Shown one piece after another: positions 24,828 to 36,643 of a DNA stretch of 64,000 nucleotides (position 1 is its first letter; the number at the start of each line of letters is the position of its first letter). The notes below the pieces were generated by a model. It did no database searches, was not told the origin of the DNA, and worked only from the letters and a program-made list of their open reading frames with translations. A program made the position numbers and the translations under genes. Source of the stretch: Arctopsyche grandis (Eukaryota > Arthropoda > Insecta > Trichoptera > Hydropsychidae); assembly GCF_051622035.1 (NCBI RefSeq), contig NC_135359.1, positions 21,095,501 to 21,159,500 on the forward strand. Reading direction: 5' to 3'.

Positions 24828-24878
24828 CTTGATGACGATCTTCAAAAAGATGCCCAGGACATCTATGGTGATCTTCAT
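24828..24878 (-). CDS. candidate first coding exon, possibly of a short-chain dehydrogenase
   Basis: On the minus strand an ATG at 24878 opens MKITIDVLGIFLKIVIK, followed directly by the donor AAG|GTACAA (phase 0). The hydrophobic N-terminus resembles the membrane-anchor start of RDH10/SDR16C-type short-chain dehydrogenases, which continue to a TGxxxGIG cofactor motif. That motif is not in the exon, and I find no following exon in the window. The 5' UTR would be about 410 nt, starting just below a TATA box at 25318-25325. The ATG, donor and promoter arrangement is what I see; the family is inferred from 17 residues only and may be wrong. Confidence 0.4.
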
Positions 24879-25317
24879 TTCGCCGAATTCAGTGTTACAA
24901 TCGGAAAATCACAGTACAGTATCACGAGGAGTGCACTCGCGTCACCGCACTATCATCTCCCGGTTAAATGGAAGCCAAACCGATCCCTACGCACTGGACA
25001 TCCTAAGAACACGAAAAATAATCTAAAATGTGACGGGAAATCCTCGGAAAGACGGGACCGTGTAGATTCGAGGTAGATTCCCGTCGTACTTCACCTGGAG
25101 CGGTGGTCGGTTATGTAACGGCGACTTTTCAGGGTCCCTCTTCGTATACTTTTCAGTTGGCGGTTCTGAAGCGAGATGTCGCCGGAGCCGATATGGTTCC
25201 CGTAATAGACCCAGCTGTTATCCCGGATCTGTGCCATTGGTTTTCGCATCATCCCAGCTGATCTTTAATTAGACGTCGTTGGGAATAGACTGCGCGCGCG
25301 CCGACCGCAGGCGTGCT

Positions 25318-25325
25318 CTTATATA
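25318..25325 (-). promoter_or_regulatory. TATA box
   Basis: On the minus strand TATATAAG is followed about 30 bases downstream by GCAGTC, close to the arthropod initiator TCAGT. The region downstream (25290-24880) is GC-rich. It would drive the exon ending at 24828. The flank 25330-25850 has an 83-codon minus-strand frame that I do not recognise. Confidence 0.55.
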
Positions 25326-25857
25326 CGTGGACAATCCTGTTAAAAAAATTAAACGAGGTGCATATTCAATATAGATCTAATAATTTTAGAATGGAGCTCT
25401 TTTGGCTTTGGAAGCGGACGACTGTGTAATTTAATATTCTGGAATTTACGGCGTGTTCGCTTGTCGGTCTTGAGAGTGTTAAGTGATGTGGTGTGTTCAA
25501 GTTGTATGCGAGCAATACTGAAATGTGTATGTGGGATGAAAGTTTCAGTGTCCAGGGCCGTTTATATAGAGGAGGGGATCTGTAAGTTGAACGGTAAACC
25601 GTAACTCCTTGAGGCAATGGGGAAGTGTGTGAAATTCTTGATATGTATGCTTAGTAGAAAATTTTACTGTTTATATGTATGCTTGTAAACAATTTGATAT
25701 CTTGGAAATATGAAAAGATAATATTACAATTTTTGGTGTAATTGTAAAAATTAAAATGTGTATGAAAATGAAAAATAAAAGATGATTAAACATTGAATAA
25801 ATTTAATGAAAATTGTATTATACTTATGCATACATACTATTGTGCAGGGCTGTGGAG

Positions 25858-26336
25858 TCAATTCAAATTGACTCCAACTTGTAGTATGAATTTCACAAAT
25901 AAAAAAAATCGATTTAATAAAATGAGAGTAAAGATGAAATTAAAAAAAGTGTGAGACGAAGGAAACAATCGGTTTTGGCGACATCACATCAAAATGCGTG
26001 CAATTCAAAGATTGTATGCATAATGTACATAATTTAAATTCATGATTTTTATAAAGAAATTATTTCAATTTATTAATGGATTTACTTCAATAGAATTCGA
26101 GACTATTTGACACACACCGTAATAAAGAAAATAATAAAAAGGAGTCAGAGTCGATTGATTTTTTACGACTCCGACTCCGCTTGAAATGCTCCGACTCCAC
26201 AGCTCTGCTACTATTATATGTTTGATTTTTTTAAGTAGCTTAGCTGTGAATCAAATTTGAATAAATAAATAAAAGAATATATCGTTTTTTCAAGATCAAA
26301 ACAAATGAAAATAATTTTCAATTCTTATATTCACAT
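25858..26336. repeat. 'GACTCCACAGC' non-autonomous element plus shared flank, copy 1
   Basis: It starts near CAGGGCTGTGGAGTC, and the inverted partner GACTCCACAGCTCTG lies at about 26191-26205, flanked by repeated GACTCCGACTCC. The CAGGG ends suggest a hAT-like MITE. A second copy is at 34124-34774. Similarity between the copies continues about 130 bp past the right terminus (through 'AAGTAGCTTAGCTGT'), so the mobile or duplicated unit may be larger than the termini suggest. Confidence 0.7.
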
Positions 26337-26940
26337 ATGAATATGTTAATTAATTTCAAAACTTCAAGTTTATTTTTTAAATAAGATGTTCAAATGTATG
26401 TACATATAATATATTGGTATTGTATATAAAAAATGAATAAAGCTAGTTTTTTTTAATAGTCTTACTTGATTTATTGTACAAATTTAAATACAATATAAAT
26501 GAATTTCACAGTACATATAAAATTGATTTCAAAGCAAAAATAGCATATTTTCAATTACTTATATAAATCAAAGAAATAACCATGAGTTTTAACCATTGTA
26601 AAAATTAAATAATACCCATTATTAATATAATTTTACTTACATAAGTGATATGAGTATTCTTTTTGTGGTATAATTTTTCTTGTAATAAAATAATACAATA
26701 CTTAAATGTAACTCAGAGCACGTTTAAACCAATTCTAGCACTAATTTGCTCAATGCAGCAACTTTTATAGACTTGGTTTGGTTTTTTCAGCCGTTATTTA
26801 TTTAAAGGAAATGTACCCACGGATCACACAGAAAAACACGTGTGTTGACTTCTATTTTTTTAGTCCTCGACGGGAGTCCTCCTTTTTACAATAAATGAAA
26901 CAAAATTAAAGTCACTTTCAATATATTTGTATTATTCTAT
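26337..26940. other. 3' flank of the ionotropic receptor
   Basis: Very AT-rich; probably includes the receptor's 3' UTR. No other gene. Confidence 0.45.
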
Positions 26941-29130
26941 TTATGAGCTCTTTTGCTTGTCGAGCCAATGACTCATTCTGATAAATTCACCATGCGGGTA
27001 AAAAATCAAGTGTTTTTTAATTCGAACATCGTATCTTTTCTCTTTAACATTTTTATTTTCAATCCACTTTTTTCTATGACGTTTCTTACCAGATTTTTCA
27101 CCTGCTCTGATTTTTCTGTAAATTACAGCTTCACCGACGAACACTATCGTCGCTGTAATAGTTCCCAGAAGCAAAGCCATGAAAGCTCCCTGAAGATGCT
27201 CCAGTGTTAAGCTCAAAGCATCGTCATCGTCGTATTCGTTGCTCTCCCTTACAAGCTTGGCTGTAATTCTCTTAGTCACTTCATCGAATCTCATATACAA
27301 ACGTTGTATAAGTCCGCTAGATTTGAAAAGCGAGAGCAAATAATTAAATCTTTCTAAGAAGGCAAAACCTTTGACGACAACTATTTCAATCGGAAAAGAG
27401 AAAACATTCGATTCTATTGTATAAAACAGCGGGATACCATGTGCATCGTTGAAACGAGAAGTAGTCGCCGATAAGTACCTCACGTACAATCTACTAGTCA
27501 ACACTGTTACATTCCTGTATTTAATCACGTGATCCAACACTTTGTGCACGTTCATCTCTAAATAATTATCGAAAAAATAATTTTCTTTTTCATCTATAGA
27601 ATTATTGAATAGATCTCTAAAATATATATTACCTCCAAACTTAATTTTCGAATCTAAAATCTCATCAGTTTCCATCAATTGTTTTTCATATGTCGGATTT
27701 GTCAATATCGTGATAAGTTTCGTCTGATATACAGTGCACCAAATCATACTGTATAAGCAGAAAAATAAAAAATACACCCTGAAGGAATCACTATTCGGTC
27801 TGAATACAGTAGAGACCCCCAAATTTATGCACCACGAATCCAAAATGCTCGGAACGTATCCTTTCAGTTTTATACCGGTCTCCCATTGAACTTTGGCTAG
27901 GCCGTACCAAATTAAAGTGCACATGAAGTATACAACTCCTGTAGCTAACCACATGGTTGGCTTTAATATAACGATTAAATTCTCCCATTCTGGTATCTCT
28001 CTAGCTCTGGGTACCACCCAAGCGAAAGAATCTTGCAAATAAGACAGTGTAGCGTCAAAATCTTCATGAACTTCAATATCTGGGTATATAGCACCGATTG
28101 CTACTTCTCCATAGCCTTTCTTCAAGCTGCCAAACATTCCATTCCATGATCCGTTTTCATATCTATCTCCCCATTTGGGCTCTGTAGTATTTAAAATTAT
28201 ACTAAAGTTCATCCTTTCCGCTATAAGATCTAAAATGCTACGATCAAATCCAGCGAATTTATCTGTTCTATTGTGATTCAAGAAAGGATGCCAAATTACT
28301 CCTAAAACACTAACATTACATTTCATTAAGTTTTTAGGTACTTTTTCTGGAAATAGATCTACCTCATTCGTCAATGATCCAGAGACGCACTTGTCGTACA
28401 ATTCCGCCAAATTTTGAGTATTCTGATTTTTCTCTCCGCATCTTCTAGGTGGATCATAAGGATTCCATGAAAATATGTTTATCACTGATCGATTCTTCCA
28501 ATCATGAACTAGCAAAGCTACATTCATTACATGATAAGACCAAAGAGACCTCAATATATGCATGGGATACATCATCATCCTTCTTTGATTCCTAGTAATA
28601 GCCGAAATATAGATGATCATCTTCGCTTTTGCGTTCCAAGAAGGCACTCTTACCAATTGCCTTATTTTGCTATTGAACATACGATATCCATCTACGATTA
28701 TAACATAAATGTCAGACAATCTTATGAAGAGAAGATGAGATTGTATGAAGACATCTTCGTTGAATGTGAACCCCAAATCGTCAGAATCTGCATGTTCATC
28801 ATTCTTTGTGACGACACTACTTCCATCCTTCCTCCAGTGAATGTCTTCTTGATCGTTTCCTATCACCATAACAGTAGTGCTTTGATACTGATGGATTATT
28901 TTGAAATATTCGTTCAACACATCATCAGCTGTATGTGACATATTGAACGTCTTGGTTATCACCATGAATCCGTGAGGATCAAATTTAAATTGCCTGTCCG
29001 TGATTTGTCGGAGACACTTAACCGCATTAGTGACTGCTTCAGTATCGTAATCGCCCTTCAGATCCGAGTATGCACTTTTGATCATCAGCATCAACAAGCT
29101 GCATCGTATGTAATGGTAGTACTGCGACAT
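26941..29130 (-). CDS. divergent ionotropic receptor (IR), intronless
   Basis: A single open frame of 729 aa with ATG start and no introns. Residues 1-22 form a signal peptide. A diverged extracellular N-terminal region follows, then a bilobed ligand-binding domain (S1 about 270-385, containing VSVLGVIWHPFL and FAGFDRSILDLIAERMNF; S2 about 485-635). Membrane segments are at about 390-410, 450-470 and 645-668, with the pore region (SILDSWCINLGVS) at 428-445. After M2 is KLITILTNPTYEKQL, the IR counterpart of the conserved iGluR S2 start. The tail is short and basic. This architecture is typical of insect divergent IRs, which are chemoreceptors of taste or smell sensilla and work with co-receptors such as IR25a or IR76b. 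I cannot assign a subfamily; the intronless state resembles IR7-type clades. Confidence 0.93.
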   Translation of the reverse strand: MSQYYHYIRCSLLMLMIKSAYSDLKGDYDTEAVTNAVKCLRQITDRQFKFDPHGFMVITKTFNMSHTADDVLNEYFKIIHQYQSTTVMVIGNDQEDIHWRKDGSSVVTKNDEHADSDDLGFTFNEDVFIQSHLLFIRLSDIYVIIVDGYRMFNSKIRQLVRVPSWNAKAKMIIYISAITRNQRRMMMYPMHILRSLWSYHVMNVALLVHDWKNRSVINIFSWNPYDPPRRCGEKNQNTQNLAELYDKCVSGSLTNEVDLFPEKVPKNLMKCNVSVLGVIWHPFLNHNRTDKFAGFDRSILDLIAERMNFSIILNTTEPKWGDRYENGSWNGMFGSLKKGYGEVAIGAIYPDIEVHEDFDATLSYLQDSFAWVVPRAREIPEWENLIVILKPTMWLATGVVYFMCTLIWYGLAKVQWETGIKLKGYVPSILDSWCINLGVSTVFRPNSDSFRVYFLFFCLYSMIWCTVYQTKLITILTNPTYEKQLMETDEILDSKIKFGGNIYFRDLFNNSIDEKENYFFDNYLEMNVHKVLDHVIKYRNVTVLTSRLYVRYLSATTSRFNDAHGIPLFYTIESNVFSFPIEIVVVKGFAFLERFNYLLSLFKSSGLIQRLYMRFDEVTKRITAKLVRESNEYDDDDALSLTLEHLQGAFMALLLGTITATIVFVGEAVIYRKIRAGEKSGKKRHRKKWIENKNVKEKRYDVRIKKHLIFYPHGEFIRMSHWLDKQKSS

Positions 29131-29260
29131 ACTTGTATGACGTTTAGTGGAAACTGTTCGAATGTTCGTGACGCGTGTAAAATGTCCCTTGTCTCGTTCC
29201 GTGCTCTTATCATTTGTACATTTATCGTATATTATGTATTTCGCAGTACAAAAAAAAGGC

Positions 29261-29299
29261 TGTATTAATTGTAGGAAAGACCATTTAGCACGCTATTGT
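29261..29299 (+). pseudogene. possible gag-type zinc-knuckle relic
   Basis: A plus-strand frame reads GCINCRKDHLARYCP, a Cys-Cys-His-Cys array with spacing C-x2-C-x3-H-x4-C, one residue shorter than the canonical CCHC knuckle. It is within a short frame that ends at about 29380. Retroelement nucleocapsid-like proteins carry such knuckles, so this is likely a remnant, but the evidence is one motif. It is not part of the receptor gene, which runs on the other strand. Confidence 0.3.
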
Positions 29300-29479
29300 C
29301 CAATCTATTGTTTCGTAATTGTTGAGGATTCCCCCCTGACACGTAAATTAATCATTCCAACACGCGAAGATTGCTATTGAAATAAGTCACAATTTTATTA
29401 TTTACGGAGTGATTATTAGTATCTACATATATATATTATATTGGGTTAGTATTACAGAGTGATTATTAGTATCTACATA

Positions 29480-30150
29480 TTGGGCATGCTTGGGTATAAT
29501 TCCCTTGAACTTCGGAGAAACTTCTCGTTAACTCGTTTCGTTCTCCAGCTATTGTGTGGTAATACGTCATGCCCGTTGTTGCTGGAACAGTTGGGACTTT
29601 ATGTCTCTAATAATTATGTGCGTGGTAGACATCATCATTTGATGGTTGTACCTGCTGCTCGCACAGTTCTTTTTCGAATGGCTCCTATTCCAAGAGATAT
29701 TCGACTTCTCAATGAAATCGTTGCTGCCGTCCCTGAATGTGATATTTTCCACCTTGGGGAGCGTAGATTATCGGATGTTATTTTAACATATTTATCTGGT
29801 AACCTGCGCTCATCATTACTTTCTTAATTTGAATGTGATGTATGTGTGGAATCTTAATCTACTCTCTTCCATTTGGGCCTCGCTGTGATTTTTTTTTTTT
29901 TTTATTCATATTTTGTTTGATTTATTTTACTTTTTCTTTCTCCTTTGTACATTTTTATGTACTATTTTAATTGTATTATTATTTTCCTTTTGTTTCTTTT
30001 TTATTATTATTTTATTTTACCATGTTTTCTGCTTTCTAATTTTTCTGTTTTTTACTTGTATTATATTTGTTAAATATAGGCCATTGTGGCGCATTAGGTT
30101 CTTCCTGTAATGCCACAATGGTCCAAAACTATTAATAAATAAATATAATA
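29480..30150 (+). mobile_element. 5'-truncated LINE, C-terminal ORF2 end and 3' UTR
   Basis: From about 29480 a frame reads LGYNSLELRRNFSLTRFVLQ, then CPLLLEQLGLYV, then a basic patch and APIPRDIRLLNE, ending at TAA (29825). This is the usual C-terminal region behind the reverse transcriptase of Jockey/CR1/I-type non-LTR elements. A T-rich 3' UTR follows, ending 'TAATGCCACAATGG' and (AATA)n near 30150. The same tail appears alone at 6216-6280. The 5' part of ORF2 is missing. Confidence 0.7.
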
Positions 30151-30774
30151 TACATACATCCATTCATTTGTATATTGTGAGGAGTGGCAAGGTAGAATAT
30201 TCTTAAAAATATATACATATAAATATTTGTAAGTGCACAGTTTTAGAAAGTTTGTATGATCGCTATACTGGATTCCCTATCGTAAACCCAGGCATCCATA
30301 CATACATATCACACATATGTATATGTACATATAATGCATACTCGTATCACATATGTACATATATATGTATGTACATATGTATTATGGAAAATTCTGGGTT
30401 TCTTATTTAGATTTTAATACGAATATTTCATAAACCAAAGTAATACATAAATAGTGTAAATAGTAATGGATCTACAGATGGTCATTAGGGCTACCATACG
30501 TCCCGGTTTATATGTACATATGTAGATATGTGTCCCGAGTCCCAGTTCATGAGTCAGCTGTCCCAGTATTATATCTAGCAATAAGTTATTCAGACAAAAA
30601 TAACTAAAGAAAAACAAGTAAATGTAGGAATGAAAGGTGTACATAAGTTCAGTCAATTCACCGTATGACCTTTTCACCGTCGAGAAATTCACCATGTCAC
30701 ATTAAATTATTATCATATATACAGAGCCGTGCGAAGGGAGCGACGGTCCCGGGCTTCAAAATCTGGGGGCGCAA

Positions 30775-30925
30775 AAATCGTCATCGCACATTTGCACCTC
30801 TATTCCATCTCAGCCCACACATTTTTCTATTATCGTCCACCCATCTTTCTAGCGGCCTTCCTTTCATCCCTTTATATTATTTCGGGTACCATACCAGCAC
30901 TTTCTCTGTCCACCTCCTTTTCTTA
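30775..30925 (-). mobile_element. RTE-type LINE 3' fragment
   Basis: Complementary-strand relic of the family at 48418-48895, recognisable from the sequence around 'CCACCCATCTTTC', 'GGCCTTCC' and 'GGGTACCAT' (matching 47990-48247 and 1140-1495). No open frame survives. Confidence 0.6.
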
Positions 30926-30949
30926 TGACACCAAAATGAAAATATAAGC

Positions 30950-31990
30950 AGTGTTCCAATAGTCTAAATAACTGACGAGCTAAGAATATTTAGATAAAAC
31001 TGCACGTTTGTTCTATTGTTGAACTCCTAAATATCTGTTGGCATCTCGACAGTTATGGCAACCCTAATCTATGTACCTAGAAACTACCAACATCCTATTT
31101 AGTTAATAAAAATGAATTAATACGAAGACTCGTCCGAATTTAAAACAACTTTAAACTATTGATATCGATCTTTAGGTGAATATTATAATAACATAATTAT
31201 TAATAGAAGATTCGTGTTCGTAATATAATACAATACATACATATATGGTTTGCGTTTTGCACGTATTGTTAAAAGTGATCGTATCTCACTACAGCCAGTG
31301 CTGTTTAATTTGTAATAAAAGTTAAGGTATCTTTAGGTTTGTAATAAAAATGAAACAACAGCTCCTTCAGGATTCACATGGAAAAATATATATGCGTGAG
31401 TCTCTCTTCAGGGCCGTTCGGGGATTTTTTTAAAGGCGAATCCCCTTAACGATCGTCTTAGGGATTGCACTCTACTTTGTTCTATATATGTATATTATAA
31501 TATAATACATATTATATACTTGTAAATACCATGTAAGTACAATTTTGTATATCTCTAGTTTAAATCAAATAATTTTTCGAACTTGGGTCTTGTTTCAAAA
31601 TTAAGTACATCTGAAAATCAATAATCCAAGTTTAGGTAAGCATTTGAAACTGTAGTGCAAGTGCCGTTGTAACGTGTGCCAATTCTAGACAAGATGTCCT
31701 TTAAGGATCGGTGCCTCAGAGGGAATTGCACACAAGACAAACTTTATCCAACTTCGGATTATGGTTGAGATCATGTATGTACGAGTGTGTGTGCTTGAAC
31801 TTGTATCACCCTAAGGAGAATTGCATTCGCAAAGTATATATTGGCAATATATGTATGTATATTATAATATACCTATTCTATATGATATGAATTTGAATGC
31901 ATTTCGAAAAGATACAGTGCCAATCTTTAATAATACTAATAATAACGTATTAGTATTATTCAATAAGACTAGTACATACATGATTTAATG
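30950..31990. other. intergenic stretch
   Basis: No gene or clear repeat seen. The AT-rich DNA is mixed with short GC-richer pieces (about 31350-31460 and 31680-31820). Confidence 0.4.
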
Positions 31991-31991
31991 C

Positions 31992-32200
31992 GGTCTCCGT
32001 CACGAGCCCGAATGTGAAACGCCCGAAAACGCAAATATCGGAAGGCAAAGATCGAAAATCGAAAGATCTTAAGTCGAAAGATCAAAAAAAAAAGGGTGCA
32101 TGGTAAACGGTACATACTCACGTACATACTCATTTAATTTGCGCGAGCAGGATACAACAGGAACAAGAGGAACAGGCTTTTCCTCCTGTATTCTGCGCGC
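31992..32200. mobile_element. partial foldback element, long-terminus type
   Basis: Starts CGGTCTCCGTCACGAG, then the arm with 'GGAAGGCAAAGATCGAAAAT' and the shared core 'TTTGCGCGAGCAGGATAC'. It ends just past the core, so only one arm plus the core is present. Compare the complete element at 32853-33172. Confidence 0.7.
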
Positions 32201-32673
32201 GCACATTAATATTTAACATGGTTTAAAATATTTAGCGCGATTAAAAATTTAACACGGTCAATTATTTTATTTTTAGGTGGTCTTTGAAAAAAACTAAAAA
32301 TCACTTAATATACAGAAAAAATAAATTAAAAACACGTGAACAATTGTAATATAAACTAGTAATGAACAAAAAAAGGTTTATTAATGAAATAAAATTTAAA
32401 TAAATACTTTAAGTCTTATGTGAAATAAAATATAATTTTTTTTTCCTGAAACGTCTTGACACCGCCAAAGGCGGAAAACTGCTAATTGGCCGATTTTGCA
32501 TCCCCCTTCAACCCCTATTTTTTCTTTTCAACTTGGGTCACTACCTGAACCCTAACTAGCATATTCAATTTTAAATTCCACAAAGTTTTGTTCACATTTG
32601 CATTCAGTAGCCTGTTTTACTATTTAACCTTAGTGGTCCATCCATTGTGGCACACCTCTGTATGTACATATAT

Positions 32674-32834
32674 CAGTGGCGTGCGGTAAAAGTATCTCTC
32701 CCCCCGTCGTACAGCCTCACTTAATTTGCGCGAGCAGGATACAAGAGGAACAGGCTTTTCCTCCCGTATCCTGCTCGCGCACATTAAGCAAGACTGTACG
32801 ACAAAAAGAGAGATAATTTCACCGCATGCCACTG
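32674..32834. mobile_element. foldback MITE, CAGTGGCGTG type
   Basis: CAGTGGCGTGCGGTAAAA at the left end is matched by the inverted TTTCACCGCATGCCACTG at the right end, giving 161 bp, nearly all of it palindromic. The centre is the shared core (GCGCGAGCAGGATACAAG and its complement). Flanks both read ATATAT, consistent with insertion into the local microsatellite. The termini suggest hAT. Confidence 0.85.
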
Positions 32835-32852
32835 ATATATGTATATTATATG

Positions 32853-33172
32853 GGTCTACGTGACGAGACAGAATGTTAAACGACAGAAAACGCAAACATC
32901 GGAAGGCAAAGATCGAAAATCGAAAGATCTTAAGTCGAAAGATCAAAAAAAAAATGGTGCATGGTAAACGGTACATACTCACTTAATTTGCGCGAGCAGG
33001 ATACAACAGGAACAAGAGGAACATGCTTTTCCTCCCGTATTCTGCTCGCGCAAATTAAGTGAGTATGTACCGTTTCACATGCACCATTTTTTTTTTATCT
33101 TTCGCTTTAAGATCTTTGCCTTCTGATATTTGTGTTTTCTGTCGTTTAACATTCTGTCTCGTCACGGAGACC
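32853..33172. mobile_element. foldback element, long-terminus type, complete
   Basis: Arms of about 150 bp pair almost throughout: GGTCTACGTGACGAGACAG on the left against the inverted GGTCTCCGTGACGAGACAG at the right end (33161-33172 and inward), then GAATGTTAAACGACAGAAAA, and AAACGGTACATACTCAC... on both arms. The centre is the same core as in the shorter MITE. The long minus-strand frame over this cluster is a by-product. Confidence 0.85.
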
Positions 33173-33195
33173 GATATTATATATACATATAATAC

Positions 33196-33322
33196 ATAGT
33201 ACCGTTTACCATGCATACATTCTTTTTGATCTTTCGACTTAAGATCTTTCGATTTTCGATATTTGCTTTACGATATTTGCTTTTACAATCTTTCGACCTT
33301 TCGATGACGTGTGTAGACCCGT
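33196..33322. mobile_element. partial foldback element, long-terminus type (right arm)
   Basis: Reads on the minus strand GGGTCTACACACGTCATC..., then 'GAAAATCGAAAGATCTTAAG' and GCATGGTAAACGGTAC. These match the arm of the complete element but lack the core. A local 16-bp slip ('GATATTTGCTTTACGATATT') is duplicated inside. Confidence 0.65.
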
Positions 33323-33329
33323 TTATATA

Positions 33330-34120
33330 CATATATGTAGGTATATGTATGTATGTATGTATGTATGTATATAGGGCTTTTAACAAAAAAATGTTTGCTT
33401 CTGTTGTTTTCCCACTTTGGCTTCGTGTCTCAGTGCGATTGAAATTCGGCGAAACTTCTATGTATGTATGTAGCTGCCGTTCGCTCGCTCAACCGTCAAA
33501 TGTGACGGACGGACCGTTTAATTTGACGGCTCGTGTCCGTGCGCGAATTTGAATCGTATGAATTATTTATGAACGAAATTGGGAGCCGGTCTGTTGACAG
33601 TTGAGCAACAAGACATGCCCAGTAAACTCATCACCATAACGCGACGCTGACTGGCACATTCTGTACATGTCGATATTTAAATTATGACTAATGAAAGCGA
33701 TACCTATGTACATACATATGTGGTATATTTTGAAATTTCATAACTAATTTTCTAATAAATTCTTTATAATTTAATGCAAAATTTTATTACACATGTCAAA
33801 TTATGCCAATGTGTAGTGGCTATCCAATTATTGACGATGCGGTTGATTGACAATCGAATTTATGCATTAAATACATTAGCCTGATCGTTATAATCGGGTT
33901 CGGCTTCCGTTATTGAGTTTTGGAATATGAGGAGCTTACGAAAGCTTTGTCTAGTCTGAGAGCAGAGCTTGCGGTTTAGTACGAGCAGTGGATGTGTTTT
34001 CAATAATATCATTATTTGTATGAACAGTACATTTCAATCATATATTTTATAAGACAATCGATATATTCCACAAACATACATATTACAATTTTCATATTTG
34101 TTTTTGCACGTTAGAAAATA
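33330..34120. other. intergenic stretch with a GC-richer block
   Basis: Between about 33400 and 33560 the DNA is GC-richer, with repeated GACGG. This may be a promoter or unmapped exon; I recognise no protein. The rest is AT-rich. Confidence 0.35.
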
Positions 34121-34123
34121 CCA

Positions 34124-34774
34124 GGGCTGTGGCAGTCGGTTCAAATTTTAGCGACTCCGGCTCCAGCTTGAGCGATTTTCTTGTCAACGTATAAATTATG
34201 AGTTATGAAAATAATAGCGATATTTAAAATATAAAAAATTAAAGGAATTATAAAAAATATCTAAAAACTGACATTTAACCAAATTTATTTAATTATTTGT
34301 AATTAAATAGGTATAAATAAAAAGTAACTACATTCATTGTGTATATGTATTAATTGTTTACACAAACAAATCAATTTAATACAAAATCAGAATAAAAATG
34401 AAAATACAAAAAAAAGTATGAGACGGAGGAAACAATCGGTTTTGGCCGCAAAACATCAAAATACAAAGCAAATCAACAATTTTATTTATAATATTATTTA
34501 AATTCATGATTTTTATAAAGTAATTAATAAATCTCAATCTATTCGTGGAGACTCTAGTTGAGACATATTGTAATAAAGATAATAATAAAGAGTCGGAGTC
34601 GGTTGACTTTATTTACGACTCCTACTCCGCTTGAAATGCTCCGACTCCACAGCTCTGCTATTATGTTTGATTTTTTTAAGTAGCTTAGCTGTCAGTCAAA
34701 TTTGAATAAATAAATGAAACAATATATCGTTTTTTCAAGATCAAAACAAATGAAAATAATTTTAAATTCTTATG
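34124..34774. repeat. 'GACTCCACAGC' non-autonomous element plus shared flank, copy 2
   Basis: Starts CAGGGCTGTGGCAGTC, contains 'GGAAACAATCGGTTTTGG' as in copy 1, and the inverted end GACTCCACAGCTCTG lies at about 34644-34658. The 110-130 bp that follow again match copy 1 (TTTTTTCAAGATCAAAACAA), although they lie outside the inverted termini. Confidence 0.7.
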
Positions 34775-35082
34775 ATATATACATACATATGTATATGACT
34801 CCTCGACTAAATAAGTGTTTGGGAGATTGAAATTGGCAAAATAATATGATTTTATGTATGTAAATATGTACATATATATGTATGTATATGTAGTGAGGAA
34901 TTCTGCAAAATCATTTTAAAAATTTAATGTTTTTACTAATTATTTTTTGAATTGAAAATTCTACCTCGATTATCCGTCATTTTTTAGAGTAAAATGCTTT
35001 CATTCGTGGTTCGAAACTTAGACCTAATTGTATCATAGTTTGTAAATCCGTCAAAAGAGGTACAATCGTATTCATATTAAAT

Positions 35083-36239
35083 CAGGGACCCGAGCCGTTA
35101 TTTTTTCGTTCCAGTTCGGTAAAAATCGGTTCAGTTCAGATTTTCGGTTTTAGGTTTTCGGTTCTCTTGTATTTAAATATTAGCAAGTTAATGTAAATAC
35201 ACCCTCACCGTATATACCTCTCTTTATACGGCTTTTCGCTATACTAACTTATTGTGATCATATACATAGGTACATAATTAAAATATCAAAGAAGAATATT
35301 TCCTAGCATGTATAGCTTTCCGCTGAAGCATTGCAGAATAGAGGGAGGAAACTGCATACAAAATACATTTTTTTTTATTTATACTTATTTGATTTTCTCT
35401 AGGTTTACCAACTTTTCATCGGGCCCTGCTTTTTAGGAACAAAAGTGTGACAACAGTTTAGAAATAATCTAGTTGTTTTTTATTCTAAAAGTATGGGTGT
35501 ATCTATTTTTAAGTTTTGTAGTTTCAATTTCGATTGAATCCAAATCTCGTAAAAATCACTCAACGTCATTTGCTCATTTTGCAATTTCATCGTGGATTAT
35601 TTTAATGGCCGTAATGTCTCAATGATGACATTAATTTCGATCAATTTACATATATTCAAGGAAATAGTACTCCATAATGTTTAATTATTTTTGAACAAAA
35701 TTCTTTACAAAACAATAAAGAATTTAACACATCGAATGTATGTACCATTTAGTAATACAGTCTTTTAGTATCATTTTCGTTAAATTTCATTATAACTAGC
35801 TAAAATTGTATAAATAAATAAATAAGACAAGGGGTTTTAAACTTTTTAACCAAGTCGCAAGCTTCACATGTGACTGTATTTAAATCGGAATCGTTAATAG
35901 AATCTTTGATTGCTAATTTTAAAGTATGTGCCACACATTTTATTCCGATGAGATGAGGGAAAGAACAGTTTTCAATGAAAGGAAAAGTTTTCAGGTACAT
36001 TATATGTTGCAACAGAGTAGATTTGTTTGATATCGATATTATATTTTTCTAAAAGTTTCAAAAACATATTTTTTATATACATTCCCGTATGTTTGTCCAT
36101 TAATGCTATCCCTCCCAAAGTATATACATATATTAATTTTACCGAACAGAAAAAACGAACCGCAAAAAAATATCGGTTCGGTTTCGGTTTTCGTTCCGGC
36201 AAAAATAGCGGCTATTCCGTTTTTCGGTTCGGTTCCCTG
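35083..36239 (-). mobile_element. decayed hAT transposon with perfect 8-bp target duplication
   Basis: The element starts CAGGGACCCGAGCCG and ends CGGTTCGGTTCCCTG (inverted), flanked on both sides by TATTAAAT (35075-35082 and 36240-36247). That is the hAT signature: CAGGG-type ends with an 8-bp duplication. It is 1157 bp, with subterminal CGGTTCGGTTTCGG-type motifs at the ends. On the minus strand are fragments of a hAT transposase. Confidence 0.9.
35800..36202 (-). pseudogene. hAT transposase fragments
   Basis: Two overlapping frames hold recognisable hAT pieces. One has ALMDKHTGMYIKNMFLKLLE and KQIYSVAT, matching the stretch before the RNase H-like catalytic aspartate. The next has IGIKCVAHTLKLAIKDSI, the conserved C-x2-H region. 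A frameshift separates them. The N-terminal zinc finger and C-terminal dimerisation region are not seen, so no active protein can be made. Confidence 0.75.
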
Positions 36240-36247
36240 TATTAAAT

Positions 36248-36640
36248 GTTTTTAAGTACAATTTATTATACTTGGGGCTACAATTTATTATACATTTTTC
36301 CAGGTTATTATACATTTTTGCGGGAGAATCATCAGATCAAATCTTGAGAATCGTAAGAAATCTGTGCTAGTGCAAATTTTCAAGGAACGGTAAAACAAAG
36401 CATTGTATTTATGAAGACATTTAACAGAAAGTTTCCGGAAAATTTAAACTTTGAACAAAGGCCTCCGGAAACTATTGAAAAACTGAATATATTGTATATT
36501 ATCATCGTTCGTCGGTCTTGGTTCACTTTTGCACGCTCGTTCTTGGTTCACTTTTGGCAGACATCGAAACAGAACCGTCAGTCTTAACCGTTAGTTGTCA
36601 GAGCTAATGCGGTGAGAAAAATGGCTGCTCACCGTAATGG
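36248..36640. other. intergenic stretch
   Basis: No gene seen. A short tandem phrase 'TTGGTTCACTTTTG' occurs twice near 36520-36556, next to the unrecognised ORF. Confidence 0.4.
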
Positions 36641-36643
36641 AAT